Source: Paludibacteraceae bacterium
GTDB lineage: Bacteria > Bacteroidota > Bacteroidia > Bacteroidales > Paludibacteraceae
Length of the DNA: 64,000 nt
NCBI GenBank assembly: GCA_016297215.1
Contig: JAEDGZ010000009.1
Coordinates: 8,028-72,027 of the forward strand
Direction of reading: 5' to 3'
Notes under the pieces: generated by a model
Databases searched by the model: none
Told to the model about the DNA's origin: nothing
What the model saw: the letters and a program-made list of their open reading frames with translations, nothing else
Translations under genes and position numbers: made by a program
Shown here: piece after piece, positions 49,146 to 57,741 of the stretch
How the letters are laid out: every line of letters starts with the position of its first letter
Position numbering within the stretch: position 1 is the stretch's first letter

Positions 49146-49177
49146 CAAAGATAATGCTTTTTTCTGATTTATGCAAA
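49146..49177 (-). promoter_or_regulatory. Bacteroidetes-type promoter of the CE7 esterase gene
   Basis: Minus strand TTTG (49174-49177), 20 bases, TATCTTTG (49146-49153), preceded by AAAAAAGCAT. Confidence 0.8.
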
Positions 49178-49212
49178 TTTCTTTGGCAAATGCCAACGAA
49201 TTATTGAATAAT

Positions 49213-49233
49213 GAAACCTGAAACCTGAAACCT
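49213..49233 (+). repeat. 7-base tandem array, GAAACCT x3
   Basis: Three perfect GAAACCT units upstream of the CE7 promoter, in a gap of about 770 bases without genes. Confidence 0.9.
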
Positions 49234-49318
49234 GTATTTAGGGGATGATATATTCGTTGCCCCAAGTTTCCTTGATTCGTAAATACTTTTTTCAATCAAA
49301 GTAACCGGCATAATTAGA

Positions 49319-49417
49319 GTTAGTGATTAGTTAGTGATTAGTTAGTGATTAGTTAGTGATTAGTTAGCGATTAGTTAGTGATTAGTTAGTGATTAGTTAG
49401 CGATTAGTTAGTGATTA
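49319..49417 (+). repeat. 11-base tandem repeat, nine units
   Basis: Nine contiguous units of GTTAGTGATTA. Units 5 and 8 carry C in place of T (GTTAGCGATTA). No spacers separate the units, so this is not CRISPR. It is the largest of the arrays with this unit. Confidence 0.97.
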
Positions 49418-49424
49418 GTTAGAG

Positions 49425-49650
49425 GCTCACTTCGCTCGCTAAAAGACTACATTACTTTCGACTATACAAAACTATTTCGTCTTTCACCCTTCATCCTTCA
49501 TCCTTTATCCTTCATCCATAATGTAGTTAGTGATGACTATGTCCGGGTGCGCAGGCGTCCCCGCCTGCTGGTAGTCAAATAGTAAATAGTCAAATTGTAA
49601 AATAAAATATTTGTTCGTTTTATTAGGTATTTTTGTTCGTTTTTGTGTAT
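49425..49650 (+). other. Repeat mosaic upstream of the giant secreted protein
   Basis: Contains AAAAGACTA and GACTATAC blocks, four CCTTCAT/CCTTTAT heptads (49488-49515), a full GTCCGGGTGCGCAGGCG palindrome (49541-49569), and AGTCAAAT/AGTAAAT heptad-like units. No ORF with coding character. Confidence 0.8.
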
Positions 49651-49670
49651 AAATCTTATTTCGAATGCAT
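49651..49670 (-). repeat. 20-base motif, exact inverted copy of 2348-2367
   Basis: Exact 20-base match in opposite orientation to the copy upstream of bcp, about 230 bases from the nine-unit 11-base array. It contains TTCGAA. The function is unknown. Confidence 0.75.
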
Positions 49671-49774
49671 GTGAATATTCGCTTTATATGCTATAATGCT
49701 TTGTTGACTTTTTGGTTATTTTGCTAACTATATAGTACAAAATGTATGTTTCATGCGTTAAAAAATAAGATTTA

Positions 49775-49806
49775 TTTGTATATTCCGTCAAAAAGTTGTA
49801 TCTTTG
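49775..49806 (+). promoter_or_regulatory. Bacteroidetes-type promoter of the giant secreted protein
   Basis: TTTG (49775-49778), 20 bases, TATCTTTG (49799-49806). Predicted start near 49812, about 74 bases before the ATG at 49886. Confidence 0.82.
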
Positions 49807-49885
49807 TGCCGTTTTTTTAATGGTATATCTAAAAAATTACCGATTAGTCTCGTTTTGATTTCTAACGCTAAACCTTCTTGAGACT

Positions 49886-52800
49886 ATGCCGCAACCAATT
49901 GAGAGCCAATATTATAAACATTCCCAACATCCCGTCTCTAATGCGGTTGGAACTGTTGTGTCTGCTACCACATACCACCAACAGTTCACTCCTTTTCATA
50001 CCACTTCCTCTTATCGGTCTAAACAGGTTGTTTCTGCTGCCTCCTCTGCGAAGCAGTATATGACAACGGCTACGATGAATGCGAACGATGGCTGGGAAGT
50101 CTTGTCCCCTTGTGCTGTCCCGATGACCTCCGTTTCTTCGATGACGCCGGTCGTCTCCTCTTCGCTCTCTGCCTCGGAAGAATCCGCCGCGGGGAGTGCT
50201 ATGGCGTGTGTATCACCTTTCCGCTCCACGTCGGCGTATATGTCTGGTGTGCAGGGCAACGGCTTGCTGGCGATGGCAACGCCGATGCATACGGCGGGCT
50301 TCGGCGCGATTGCCCAAACGGCAGCGGCAGCCTACGCGGCGCAAAGCCCCCTTTTGGTTGCCACGACAGCGCCTGCGCGCAGCATAGACTTGGCGAGCAT
50401 CATCAATTTCTACACCACGGCGGAGGAACTCATGGCGGAGAAACTCTCGTGGGGAGAAGCGCAAGTCACTACCTATGGTCGCCCCGACGACGGACCTTCT
50501 ATCGGGGAGTTAACCCCTGTCGGCGATGCTGTCTTGCCCCTCGTGGCATGCGTAATAGCATACGCCGCATATAAGATTCGCAGAAAGATAACCTTAAAAA
50601 AAAGCAAGCGCCTTATGAAAACGAGTTGGTTAAGAAATATAGCAATGGTGATGATGACGGCTATGGCAGCGTCTATGCAAGTGGTCGCCCAAAAACCACA
50701 GCCGGATCCCGCGCAGCAGGCTGCGTTGAATGCCTTATATAAAGCCCTGCCCGACGATACGATTACGCTGTCCTATTCCAACGACGGCAATACATACTAT
50801 TTCTTGTCTGCAAACGGCACCGGCGTGCAGGGAGCAACTGCTGTGGAAGGCAAGTTGGCACTATGGAAAGTGCAAAAAGATAATGATAACAATGGTTTCC
50901 GCTTGCAGAATGTAGGGAACAGCCAATGGCTGCTGGTAAGTAGCCAAGGAAACGGAAATGGACAGGGGAACATAAGGTTTCAGTTGGTTAGTTCTGACCA
51001 ACAAAGTACAGTGCTGTATGTAACCAATCCGAAAGAGCCTTACGCCTATCCGACCAAAGGACGCGGCTACGCCAGTGTATATTATGGTACGAAAAACTAC
51101 TTGTACTATGATGATGGGAATAAAAATACATGGACAGCGAAAAACGGAGAGAAAAACCCCCTGCGCATCGAGCGGTGGTCGCAGCATGACTCCGCATGGC
51201 TGGTTATAGAACCTGACCACGACATAATCACTTTTCCTTTTGTGCGGGAGGGGAATGGGAATAGCCAACCGCAGAACCTGACATATTCCACCAAGAAATG
51301 GACAGAGGCGTATCTCTATAATGTGCCGGAGAAGACGGAAAGTAGTACTTTCTCGAAGATCCAGTTACAGAGTGCCACTTCCACGCCTATCGCTACATCT
51401 CAACCAAGCATCAAATGGGGATTAAGCGATGGAACGGTTACTACTTTGCCCGATGCCTTGGTAGCCAACGATGGCGAGACCCACATAGAGACCACGGGTA
51501 GAGAAATGATGAGAATCTCAACTCCTGTTTCTACTAATGACGATAAGAAGTGGAGCATTTCCATAGAGACCATAGGTGAAAGCCCGATCAATCTAAAAAA
51601 AGACGGCAACTATGCGGACTTCGTAGATGTCATCGTAGCCACGGTTACCGACGGCAACCTCACCGCCACCCACCGCCAGGCAGTAACACGCCGAGCAGGA
51701 CACTATCTCTCGGTAGATAGCCTCCATGTGCAGTTGACCCCCTCCAATTACCTCTTCGACAAAGCAGAAAAAACCGTTCCCTTCACTACGACCTTGGAGT
51801 TAATTACCGGCGGCAAATGGCTCGGAATAGACGAACAAGTGCTGACCAACGGCGGCTATACTTTCTCCAATACGGTTACCCAACCCTTCAGTATGGGTAA
51901 CCTCAGCCAACAGTATGCCTATCGCAATGAAAACGGTACGCAGGCGGATTGGATAGAGGCGGCTACTTCCTCTAACGGGCACTTCACGGCAAAGGTAAAG
52001 GCGAACACCGCTGCGCAAGCACGGCGTGCAACGCTGCTCACTACATATACGTATAGCACCCCATCCAAGACCTACCGAACAGCAGTCGCTACCGCGGTTA
52101 TGCAACTCGGTACCAACCCGGGCACGTATGTGGCTTTCCACCACAACCCCGGACGAGGCAACAGCGCTCTCAACGAGAAAGGCTATCAACCCGTACATAC
52201 CGTCGAGAAGACGATTTATTATAAGCCGAGTGAAGATATTCCTCTCAAACTTAACGAAAAAGCCTTCTATGGCTACTACCGTTGGTACGACTACGACACC
52301 GACAAAGACCCTGCTTTCAAGCCGGATGGCACTTATGATAACAACTTTTGGACTCAGAAGCCAAAAGTTGGTACTACTCCTTTCCGAGAAATCAACCAAG
52401 GAGATTTTGACCATTCTCGCGGACTATTTGCTACCTATAGCGAACTTTCGAAAGGAACACTCAATAACCCCGAAATCCATACATGGAGCGACGGCAAAGT
52501 ACACTCCATCGCTTGTGATGTGAGTGCATATACCGACACAATCATTACCAGCGATGCTATCACCGAGCCTACACTCTCTTACCGACAAATCTTCCATTTC
52601 CGCCCTGCTGCAGAAGTGGCAGATTCTCTTACCTACTGCACGGAGAACTACTACGAGGTGCACCAGTATATCGCTCCCACAAACACGGATGTATTGCTTT
52701 CTACAGACTACGTACATTACTCCGGTGATAATGTGGATAAGTGCTATTTCTACTGGAAACCCAATACGGGTGGTGATATGTATCGAGTAGGAAATCATGG

Positions 52801-55800
52801 AACGCCGGCATGGTATATTGACGATGTGCCGCAGACATTTAGTTCCATGACTTATGTCGGAGACTACCTGAAAGTATCTTCCGATAAACCCGATACTGTG
52901 GTGTACGACCTGCGTTGGCCCACATCTGCTTCGGGCTTGAGCAAAGAACTGCTCGTCGCCCGCTTTATCGTCTATTTTGTGGATAAAGCCACCTACGGAC
53001 CATCCACCACCGAACTCGTCAGCGACACAGAGATTGCTAAACACTATGTATCTCTCGTCAAGGAAGATTTCAACTATGACCAGCCGGGCACAACCGCTGT
53101 GAAAGACTATAACGGACACCTCCCGTGGGAGGAAGCCACCTATGGTTACACCTACCCTGTTGACAACACACCTTCCTATCGACGCCGCTCCCAAAATCCT
53201 TTCCCTTACTACGGAGAGTACACGATAACCAATCGTGTCAATAAGTCGTTTGCCATACAGGAGCAACACGGCGGAGCTGAGAACGGCTATTGCCTCTATG
53301 CAGATGGTACCAGCACCCCCGGACTGGTGGCTTCCGTCTCCTCCGATGCCAAGATATGTTCCGGACAGCAGATGTATTTCAGCGCATGGGTATGCAACCC
53401 TTGCCCCACCAGTGTGGGAGGAGACTTGCCGATATTCCGTTTTAACGTGCAAGGACGCAACCAAGGTGGTGAATGGGAAAATGTGGGACAGTTCTTCACC
53501 GGCGGGATTCCGAAAGGCAGCCAATGGCATCAGGTCATGTTCCCCATCGTCAGCGAACAAAACTACGACGAGACCAGAGTCTCTATCTACAACTTCTCGA
53601 CCACCAATCAGGGCAACGACTTTATGGTGGATGATATCAACCTATTTGCTTCCCAATTGCCTTTGCAGGCATACCAAGCCGCTACTACCTGCGCCAAAGA
53701 TAGCAACGAGGTCATCATCACCCGTATCGACTACACACGACTCACGGGCGACTGGGCGGGAGATACAATCTACTATCAGGTCTATGACAACACTGCCGAC
53801 TCCGGACTCTGGGCGAAGTACTATCGCTATAAACAAATGGATGTGCAAGACTATCCCGAATGCCCGTATGGATACATCCGCGTACCAAGCAACGACTACG
53901 ACCCCACTAAAACAAACGACCCGAATTATCTCGCCCAACATGAATATATTACTGAGGACGAGACAAGTCTCGTCTATGAATCCATCGCAGCATTCAAAGA
54001 TTCTTTGCTGGCGCGGAAAGATAACGACGGAAGAGTACGTGCTCAGAAAGCCTATGTCAAGACCGTCGAACAAGGCGAGGAGAGATATGTGATGTACGTG
54101 GGAGAGGTGATTACCAAAGACCAACTCAAAGCATCCAACCAATACGAAGTCCGCATGGCGAATACTGTGGATGACCTCAAGCACCCCGATTGCGCACTCC
54201 GAACGGAGTTGCCCATTAGCCATCAGTCCGATTTCTTCTTCAACGGTAGCGTAGTCCCCGAAGAAGGAGTCTGCGCCAACAACCTCTATCCCGTCAATGT
54301 GGTCGTAACCAACCAGTATGTGGATAAGAATGACCAAGTACAGACCATTAGAGCCAATGCACTTGCCGATTGGCTCGTCGCGGACAAAACGGACGACTGC
54401 TACTTGGCTGACTCACTCAAAACGCCGGAGAACATAGCAAGTGCGGATGCCGCCTTCTTGGCGAAATACGGATACCCGCGAGGAGATGTCAGAGATGCTA
54501 TGGCGGCAATACGGAGGGTGAGTGATGATAATCCCAATTATGCTGTTAGCGATGCACAACTCCTAAAACCGACCACATGGCTCTCACAAGATTGGGTGGT
54601 TATGCTACAAGACCTCCAAAACAAAGGATACCTCCAACTGCGCAAAGAAACAGAATGGTGTTATATGCTCTCGGGAGACACCCTTCGTTATTGGATCTTC
54701 CCCATCACGGGTACCGCCAAAGCAGAGATAGAGGGCGAGATGAAGCAACTCAACGACTGCGGAACGCCATCCTATATGAGGGTTTGTGCAGAACTAAACG
54801 ATTTTATTCTATCGTTGAGTCCTATCGAACATGAAAACATGACCGAAAGCCAGAAAGGACAAATCCCGGGAGCACGCATCTCCGCTACCGAAGCAAATAG
54901 CCAATTCTGGACGGTCGTAAGCGAGTGCTCCGACAAAGTAGAGGGACTGGTGCCTGATAGTTGTATCCTCACCAATACCAACGACCCACTCGTCTTGGAT
55001 GCAATGACCAAGCAGGGATTCCGCATGAGATATAGCAATGTGTTAGATAAAGCAGCCAAAACGCTGACCTTAGCACCCCTCGCGGATAACACCATCGCCA
55101 TGCGACCGGGCTACGAATACACCCTACGCGTGAAGTTGGTGGGAAACAACGGCACCGGGGGAACTTTATCTGATCCCTGCACCGTGGGATACAGTTATTT
55201 TAAGGTGATAGTCCTCCCCGACACCATGCTGTGGGCACCCACCGTCAGCAACGAGTGGGGAGACGACCGCAACTGGCGTGGCATAGTAAATGCTGACACC
55301 ATCGACTATGGCTACGCCCCCCTCGCAGGTTTGACCAATGTCATCATTCCCACCATGGCTGACCCCAAAGACTATCCCTGCATTTCCCTTACTAATCGTT
55401 ACCCGATGGATGCGCACTACACCCCCAACGGATGCAAAGATATTCAGTTCCGCAAGAATGCCATCCTCATCAACCAGCACTTGCTCGACTACAAGCGTGC
55501 GTTTGTTGATATGGTGTTGGCTTCCGCAAAATGGTACTCCATGGCGGCACCCTTGCAGAACATGTATTCCGGCGACCTCTTCATCCCTCACAGCGGTAAA
55601 TATACCGGCAAATGGAAGAACTTAGAATCCACACGCGACTTCGAAGTAGCCCCCTTCCAAGGCACACGTCTGAGCGATGCCGCCTACGCCTTCGCCGCCG
55701 CCTACTACAACCAAACAGTAAAACTTTGGCACACCGAGAGCACTTATACCGACCAACTGTCTGCTAACACAGCGGCGTTCGTCCGCTCCAACGCCATGAA

Positions 55801-57223
55801 CGAACTCCTTGCCCCGGGCAACGGCGTGCAAGTGCGCGGATTCGGACCCGGAGCCGATGGCGAAGAACTCATCGTGCGACTACCCAAGCAGGATACACAG
55901 TATTACTACTACGATAAAATCACCGACTCTATCAGCAGCAAGAGCGACGCGATACCCAACAGAGCGAATAGTTACTTGCTGGCGTATGAGCCCACCGACT
56001 CCGATACCACCATGACGATCACCCTCAGAAACGAGCAGGAGAGCACGCTCTTCCTCTTCGGTAATCCCACCATGGCATACATCGACATGGAGCGGTTCTG
56101 CAAAGACAATAGTTTCGTTATTCAACCCGCTTTCCAAAAGATGGAGGGGGATGCGTGGGTAACGGTTACCTCTGCCACCACCACCGACTTTAGCCAACGC
56201 CTCGTCGCACCTATGCAGTCAGTTCTGCTCACCGCTACGAACCAGGGCACTTCCCTCACGCTTCGCCTCAAACCCGCCCATCTCACGGGACAAGTGCAAA
56301 CAACCGCTACACCCGCCTCTTCTGCCAAACCCGCAAGAGCAGCTGCACCTGCCATGGAAACAGGATGGGGAAATACCATCCCCCCCGTGATGGATATCGT
56401 GCTCTACACCCCGCTGGCAGAAGAGGATGACCAAGCCTACGCCACTGCCTTCGCCGCCGTGGCAACGAATGCCGCCGCAAGCGATGACTACCTGCCGAGC
56501 GAGGATGTCCTTTTCATCTCCTCCGGCATTGAGACGGCAGACAACGTGGTGGTGTCGCCGCTAAACCTCTACACACTCTCTGGTGAGCAGACACTCATGG
56601 CGGACATCCGTCGCGAGATAAGCATCATACCCATCGGTATGGTGGTCAGCAAAGAGATACGCGAGGACTTCGACAGCCTCTACCTCTCCTTCCGCCTCTC
56701 CTCCGCATGGAGCGATGAATGCTACCTCTGCGACAACCTCACGCACACGCGCGTACCTATATGGAATGATACGCGAGTGAAAGTGCCGGTACCCGCCGCC
56801 AACCACGAACTGCGCTACTACATCGAGGGACCCGCCTACGTCCCCGCCGGCCCCGATACCCCAACGGATATTGAAAACAACGGAAACAACGAAAATAACG
56901 GAATCTACGCAACCAACGCAAAGGTACAAGTCTATACCCCCGCCCCGCAGACCGTTACCGTAGTGGCAAACACTCCGATACAACAAGTCCGCGTCTTCGA
57001 CATCACCGGTCGCCCCCTTCTCACACAGACACTGTCCGGGTGCGCAGGCGTCCCCGCCTGCTCTAATGGAGGTGCGGTCTCCAGGCCGCACCAAGAAGAG
57101 AACCAACCTGCGACAAATAACCCCACCCCCGTCCTTACCCTCACCGTACCGAGCGGCATCGCCATCGTCGAGACCACTCTCTTTAACGGCACCACCACCC
57201 GTACCAAACTCCTCGTACCATAA
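49886..57223 (+). CDS. Giant secreted protein with T9SS sorting tail; internal signal peptide suggests two joined genes
   Basis: Open frame of 2445 codons. Residues 1-243 are Ser/Thr/Ala-rich and end in a TPVGD motif, a membrane segment (GDAVLPLVACVIAYAAYK) and RRKITLKKSKR. Met244 (50615) then begins a fresh signal peptide (MKTSWLRNIAMVMMTAMAAS, ending VVA-QK), so the exported protein probably starts there and the front part may be a separate small membrane protein. After it come a beta-trefoil-like segment (about 285-400), several unknown beta domains, and a jelly-roll carbohydrate-binding-like domain (about 1120-1255, ending FMVDDINLFAS). A T9SS type A tail begins near 2355 (VRVFDITGRPL and, at the end, TLTVPSGIAIVETTLFNGTT). 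Two palindromic elements are inserted in frame within that tail. Function unknown; probably a surface adhesin or glycan-binding protein. Confidence 0.75.
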   Translation: MPQPIESQYYKHSQHPVSNAVGTVVSATTYHQQFTPFHTTSSYRSKQVVSAASSAKQYMTTATMNANDGWEVLSPCAVPMTSVSSMTPVVSSSLSASEESAAGSAMACVSPFRSTSAYMSGVQGNGLLAMATPMHTAGFGAIAQTAAAAYAAQSPLLVATTAPARSIDLASIINFYTTAEELMAEKLSWGEAQVTTYGRPDDGPSIGELTPVGDAVLPLVACVIAYAAYKIRRKITLKKSKRLMKTSWLRNIAMVMMTAMAASMQVVAQKPQPDPAQQAALNALYKALPDDTITLSYSNDGNTYYFLSANGTGVQGATAVEGKLALWKVQKDNDNNGFRLQNVGNSQWLLVSSQGNGNGQGNIRFQLVSSDQQSTVLYVTNPKEPYAYPTKGRGYASVYYGTKNYLYYDDGNKNTWTAKNGEKNPLRIERWSQHDSAWLVIEPDHDIITFPFVREGNGNSQPQNLTYSTKKWTEAYLYNVPEKTESSTFSKIQLQSATSTPIATSQPSIKWGLSDGTVTTLPDALVANDGETHIETTGREMMRISTPVSTNDDKKWSISIETIGESPINLKKDGNYADFVDVIVATVTDGNLTATHRQAVTRRAGHYLSVDSLHVQLTPSNYLFDKAEKTVPFTTTLELITGGKWLGIDEQVLTNGGYTFSNTVTQPFSMGNLSQQYAYRNENGTQADWIEAATSSNGHFTAKVKANTAAQARRATLLTTYTYSTPSKTYRTAVATAVMQLGTNPGTYVAFHHNPGRGNSALNEKGYQPVHTVEKTIYYKPSEDIPLKLNEKAFYGYYRWYDYDTDKDPAFKPDGTYDNNFWTQKPKVGTTPFREINQGDFDHSRGLFATYSELSKGTLNNPEIHTWSDGKVHSIACDVSAYTDTIITSDAITEPTLSYRQIFHFRPAAEVADSLTYCTENYYEVHQYIAPTNTDVLLSTDYVHYSGDNVDKCYFYWKPNTGGDMYRVGNHGTPAWYIDDVPQTFSSMTYVGDYLKVSSDKPDTVVYDLRWPTSASGLSKELLVARFIVYFVDKATYGPSTTELVSDTEIAKHYVSLVKEDFNYDQPGTTAVKDYNGHLPWEEATYGYTYPVDNTPSYRRRSQNPFPYYGEYTITNRVNKSFAIQEQHGGAENGYCLYADGTSTPGLVASVSSDAKICSGQQMYFSAWVCNPCPTSVGGDLPIFRFNVQGRNQGGEWENVGQFFTGGIPKGSQWHQVMFPIVSEQNYDETRVSIYNFSTTNQGNDFMVDDINLFASQLPLQAYQAATTCAKDSNEVIITRIDYTRLTGDWAGDTIYYQVYDNTADSGLWAKYYRYKQMDVQDYPECPYGYIRVPSNDYDPTKTNDPNYLAQHEYITEDETSLVYESIAAFKDSLLARKDNDGRVRAQKAYVKTVEQGEERYVMYVGEVITKDQLKASNQYEVRMANTVDDLKHPDCALRTELPISHQSDFFFNGSVVPEEGVCANNLYPVNVVVTNQYVDKNDQVQTIRANALADWLVADKTDDCYLADSLKTPENIASADAAFLAKYGYPRGDVRDAMAAIRRVSDDNPNYAVSDAQLLKPTTWLSQDWVVMLQDLQNKGYLQLRKETEWCYMLSGDTLRYWIFPITGTAKAEIEGEMKQLNDCGTPSYMRVCAELNDFILSLSPIEHENMTESQKGQIPGARISATEANSQFWTVVSECSDKVEGLVPDSCILTNTNDPLVLDAMTKQGFRMRYSNVLDKAAKTLTLAPLADNTIAMRPGYEYTLRVKLVGNNGTGGTLSDPCTVGYSYFKVIVLPDTMLWAPTVSNEWGDDRNWRGIVNADTIDYGYAPLAGLTNVIIPTMADPKDYPCISLTNRYPMDAHYTPNGCKDIQFRKNAILINQHLLDYKRAFVDMVLASAKWYSMAAPLQNMYSGDLFIPHSGKYTGKWKNLESTRDFEVAPFQGTRLSDAAYAFAAAYYNQTVKLWHTESTYTDQLSANTAAFVRSNAMNELLAPGNGVQVRGFGPGADGEELIVRLPKQDTQYYYYDKITDSISSKSDAIPNRANSYLLAYEPTDSDTTMTITLRNEQESTLFLFGNPTMAYIDMERFCKDNSFVIQPAFQKMEGDAWVTVTSATTTDFSQRLVAPMQSVLLTATNQGTSLTLRLKPAHLTGQVQTTATPASSAKPARAAAPAMETGWGNTIPPVMDIVLYTPLAEEDDQAYATAFAAVATNAAASDDYLPSEDVLFISSGIETADNVVVSPLNLYTLSGEQTLMADIRREISIIPIGMVVSKEIREDFDSLYLSFRLSSAWSDECYLCDNLTHTRVPIWNDTRVKVPVPAANHELRYYIEGPAYVPAGPDTPTDIENNGNNENNGIYATNAKVQVYTPAPQTVTVVANTPIQQVRVFDITGRPLLTQTLSGCAGVPACSNGGAVSRPHQEENQPATNNPTPVLTLTVPSGIAIVETTLFNGTTTRTKLLVP
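57034..57092 (+). repeat. Two palindromic elements inside the T9SS tail coding region
   Basis: 57034-57062: GTCCGGGTGCGCAGGCG with its CGCCTGCT arm. 57068-57092: GGAGGTGCGGTCTCC with GGCCGCACC. Both are translated in frame (GCAGVPACSNGGAVSRPH) in the loop between the two conserved halves of the sorting domain. Confidence 0.9.
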
Positions 57224-57328
57224 GGGATAAACACATATACACAGACGCCTGCATACCGCTCTGACGGATATGCGGGTGTCTGCTGTTGCAAACCATAAAC
57301 GAAAATACGGATAAAATAGGGGGCGGTA

Positions 57329-57359
57329 TTGCATATATCGAAAAAAAGCAGTACCTTTG
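57329..57359 (+). promoter_or_regulatory. Bacteroidetes-type promoter before the cobalamin riboswitch
   Basis: TTG (57329-57331), 20 bases, TACCTTTG (57352-57359), with AAAAAAAGCAG before the -7 box. It starts the riboswitch leader. Confidence 0.85.
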
Positions 57360-57390
57360 CCCCCGATTTGCTGATAGCAGATTGATATAA

Positions 57391-57578
57391 ATAGTAGGTA
57401 TCAGGAGTAATGCCCTGATTGAAAAGGGAATACGGTGAGAATCCGTAACAGACCCGCTGCTGTGAGTCCGCACTACGCTTGAAACAGGAAGTAGTGTTGT
57501 TCGCGAGAAAAAGCCACTGATACAGGTCAACTGTATTGGGAAGGTAGCGAAAGGGGACAAGTCAGAAGACCTGCCTAT
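57391..57578 (+). promoter_or_regulatory. Cobalamin (vitamin B12) riboswitch
   Basis: The conserved parts of the class are in order: GGGAATACGGTGAGAATCCG, ACAGACCCGCTGCTGTGA with GTCCG, GCCACTGATACAG, TTGGGAAGGTAGCGAAAGG, and AAGTCAGAAGACCTGCC. The closing stem pairs TAGGTA (57395-57400) with TGCCTA (57572-57577). It lies in the leader of the 1626-residue secreted protein, not of a BtuB receptor. A terminator hairpin follows about 100 bases downstream. Confidence 0.95.
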
Positions 57579-57679
57579 TGTTTGTTCGCACAATGCTTTC
57601 GAGGAATAGAGCAGCGAGACCTCCTTTTTCATGCAGTTCGTCTTATCGCCATCAAGGCGGTATAGAGGTGTGGCTTGGT

Positions 57680-57714
57680 AATCTATTCTCGAAACAAAGG
57701 GAGTAGATTTTTTT
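57680..57714 (+). terminator. Intrinsic terminator in the cobalamin riboswitch leader
   Basis: AATCTATTCTC (57680-57690) pairs with GGGAGTAGATT (57699-57709): 11 pairs including two G-T. Seven T (57708-57714) follow, and the start codon is only 28 bases further on. GAATAG at 57604-57609 could pair with CTATTC and open the hairpin. This fits ligand-controlled termination, which is inferred. Confidence 0.82.
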
Positions 57715-57741
57715 ATTAACCATAAACACAAACGTACACAC

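Noticed and set aside
49319..49417. CRISPR-like array
   Set aside because: The 11-base units are contiguous with no spacers, and no cas genes are present.
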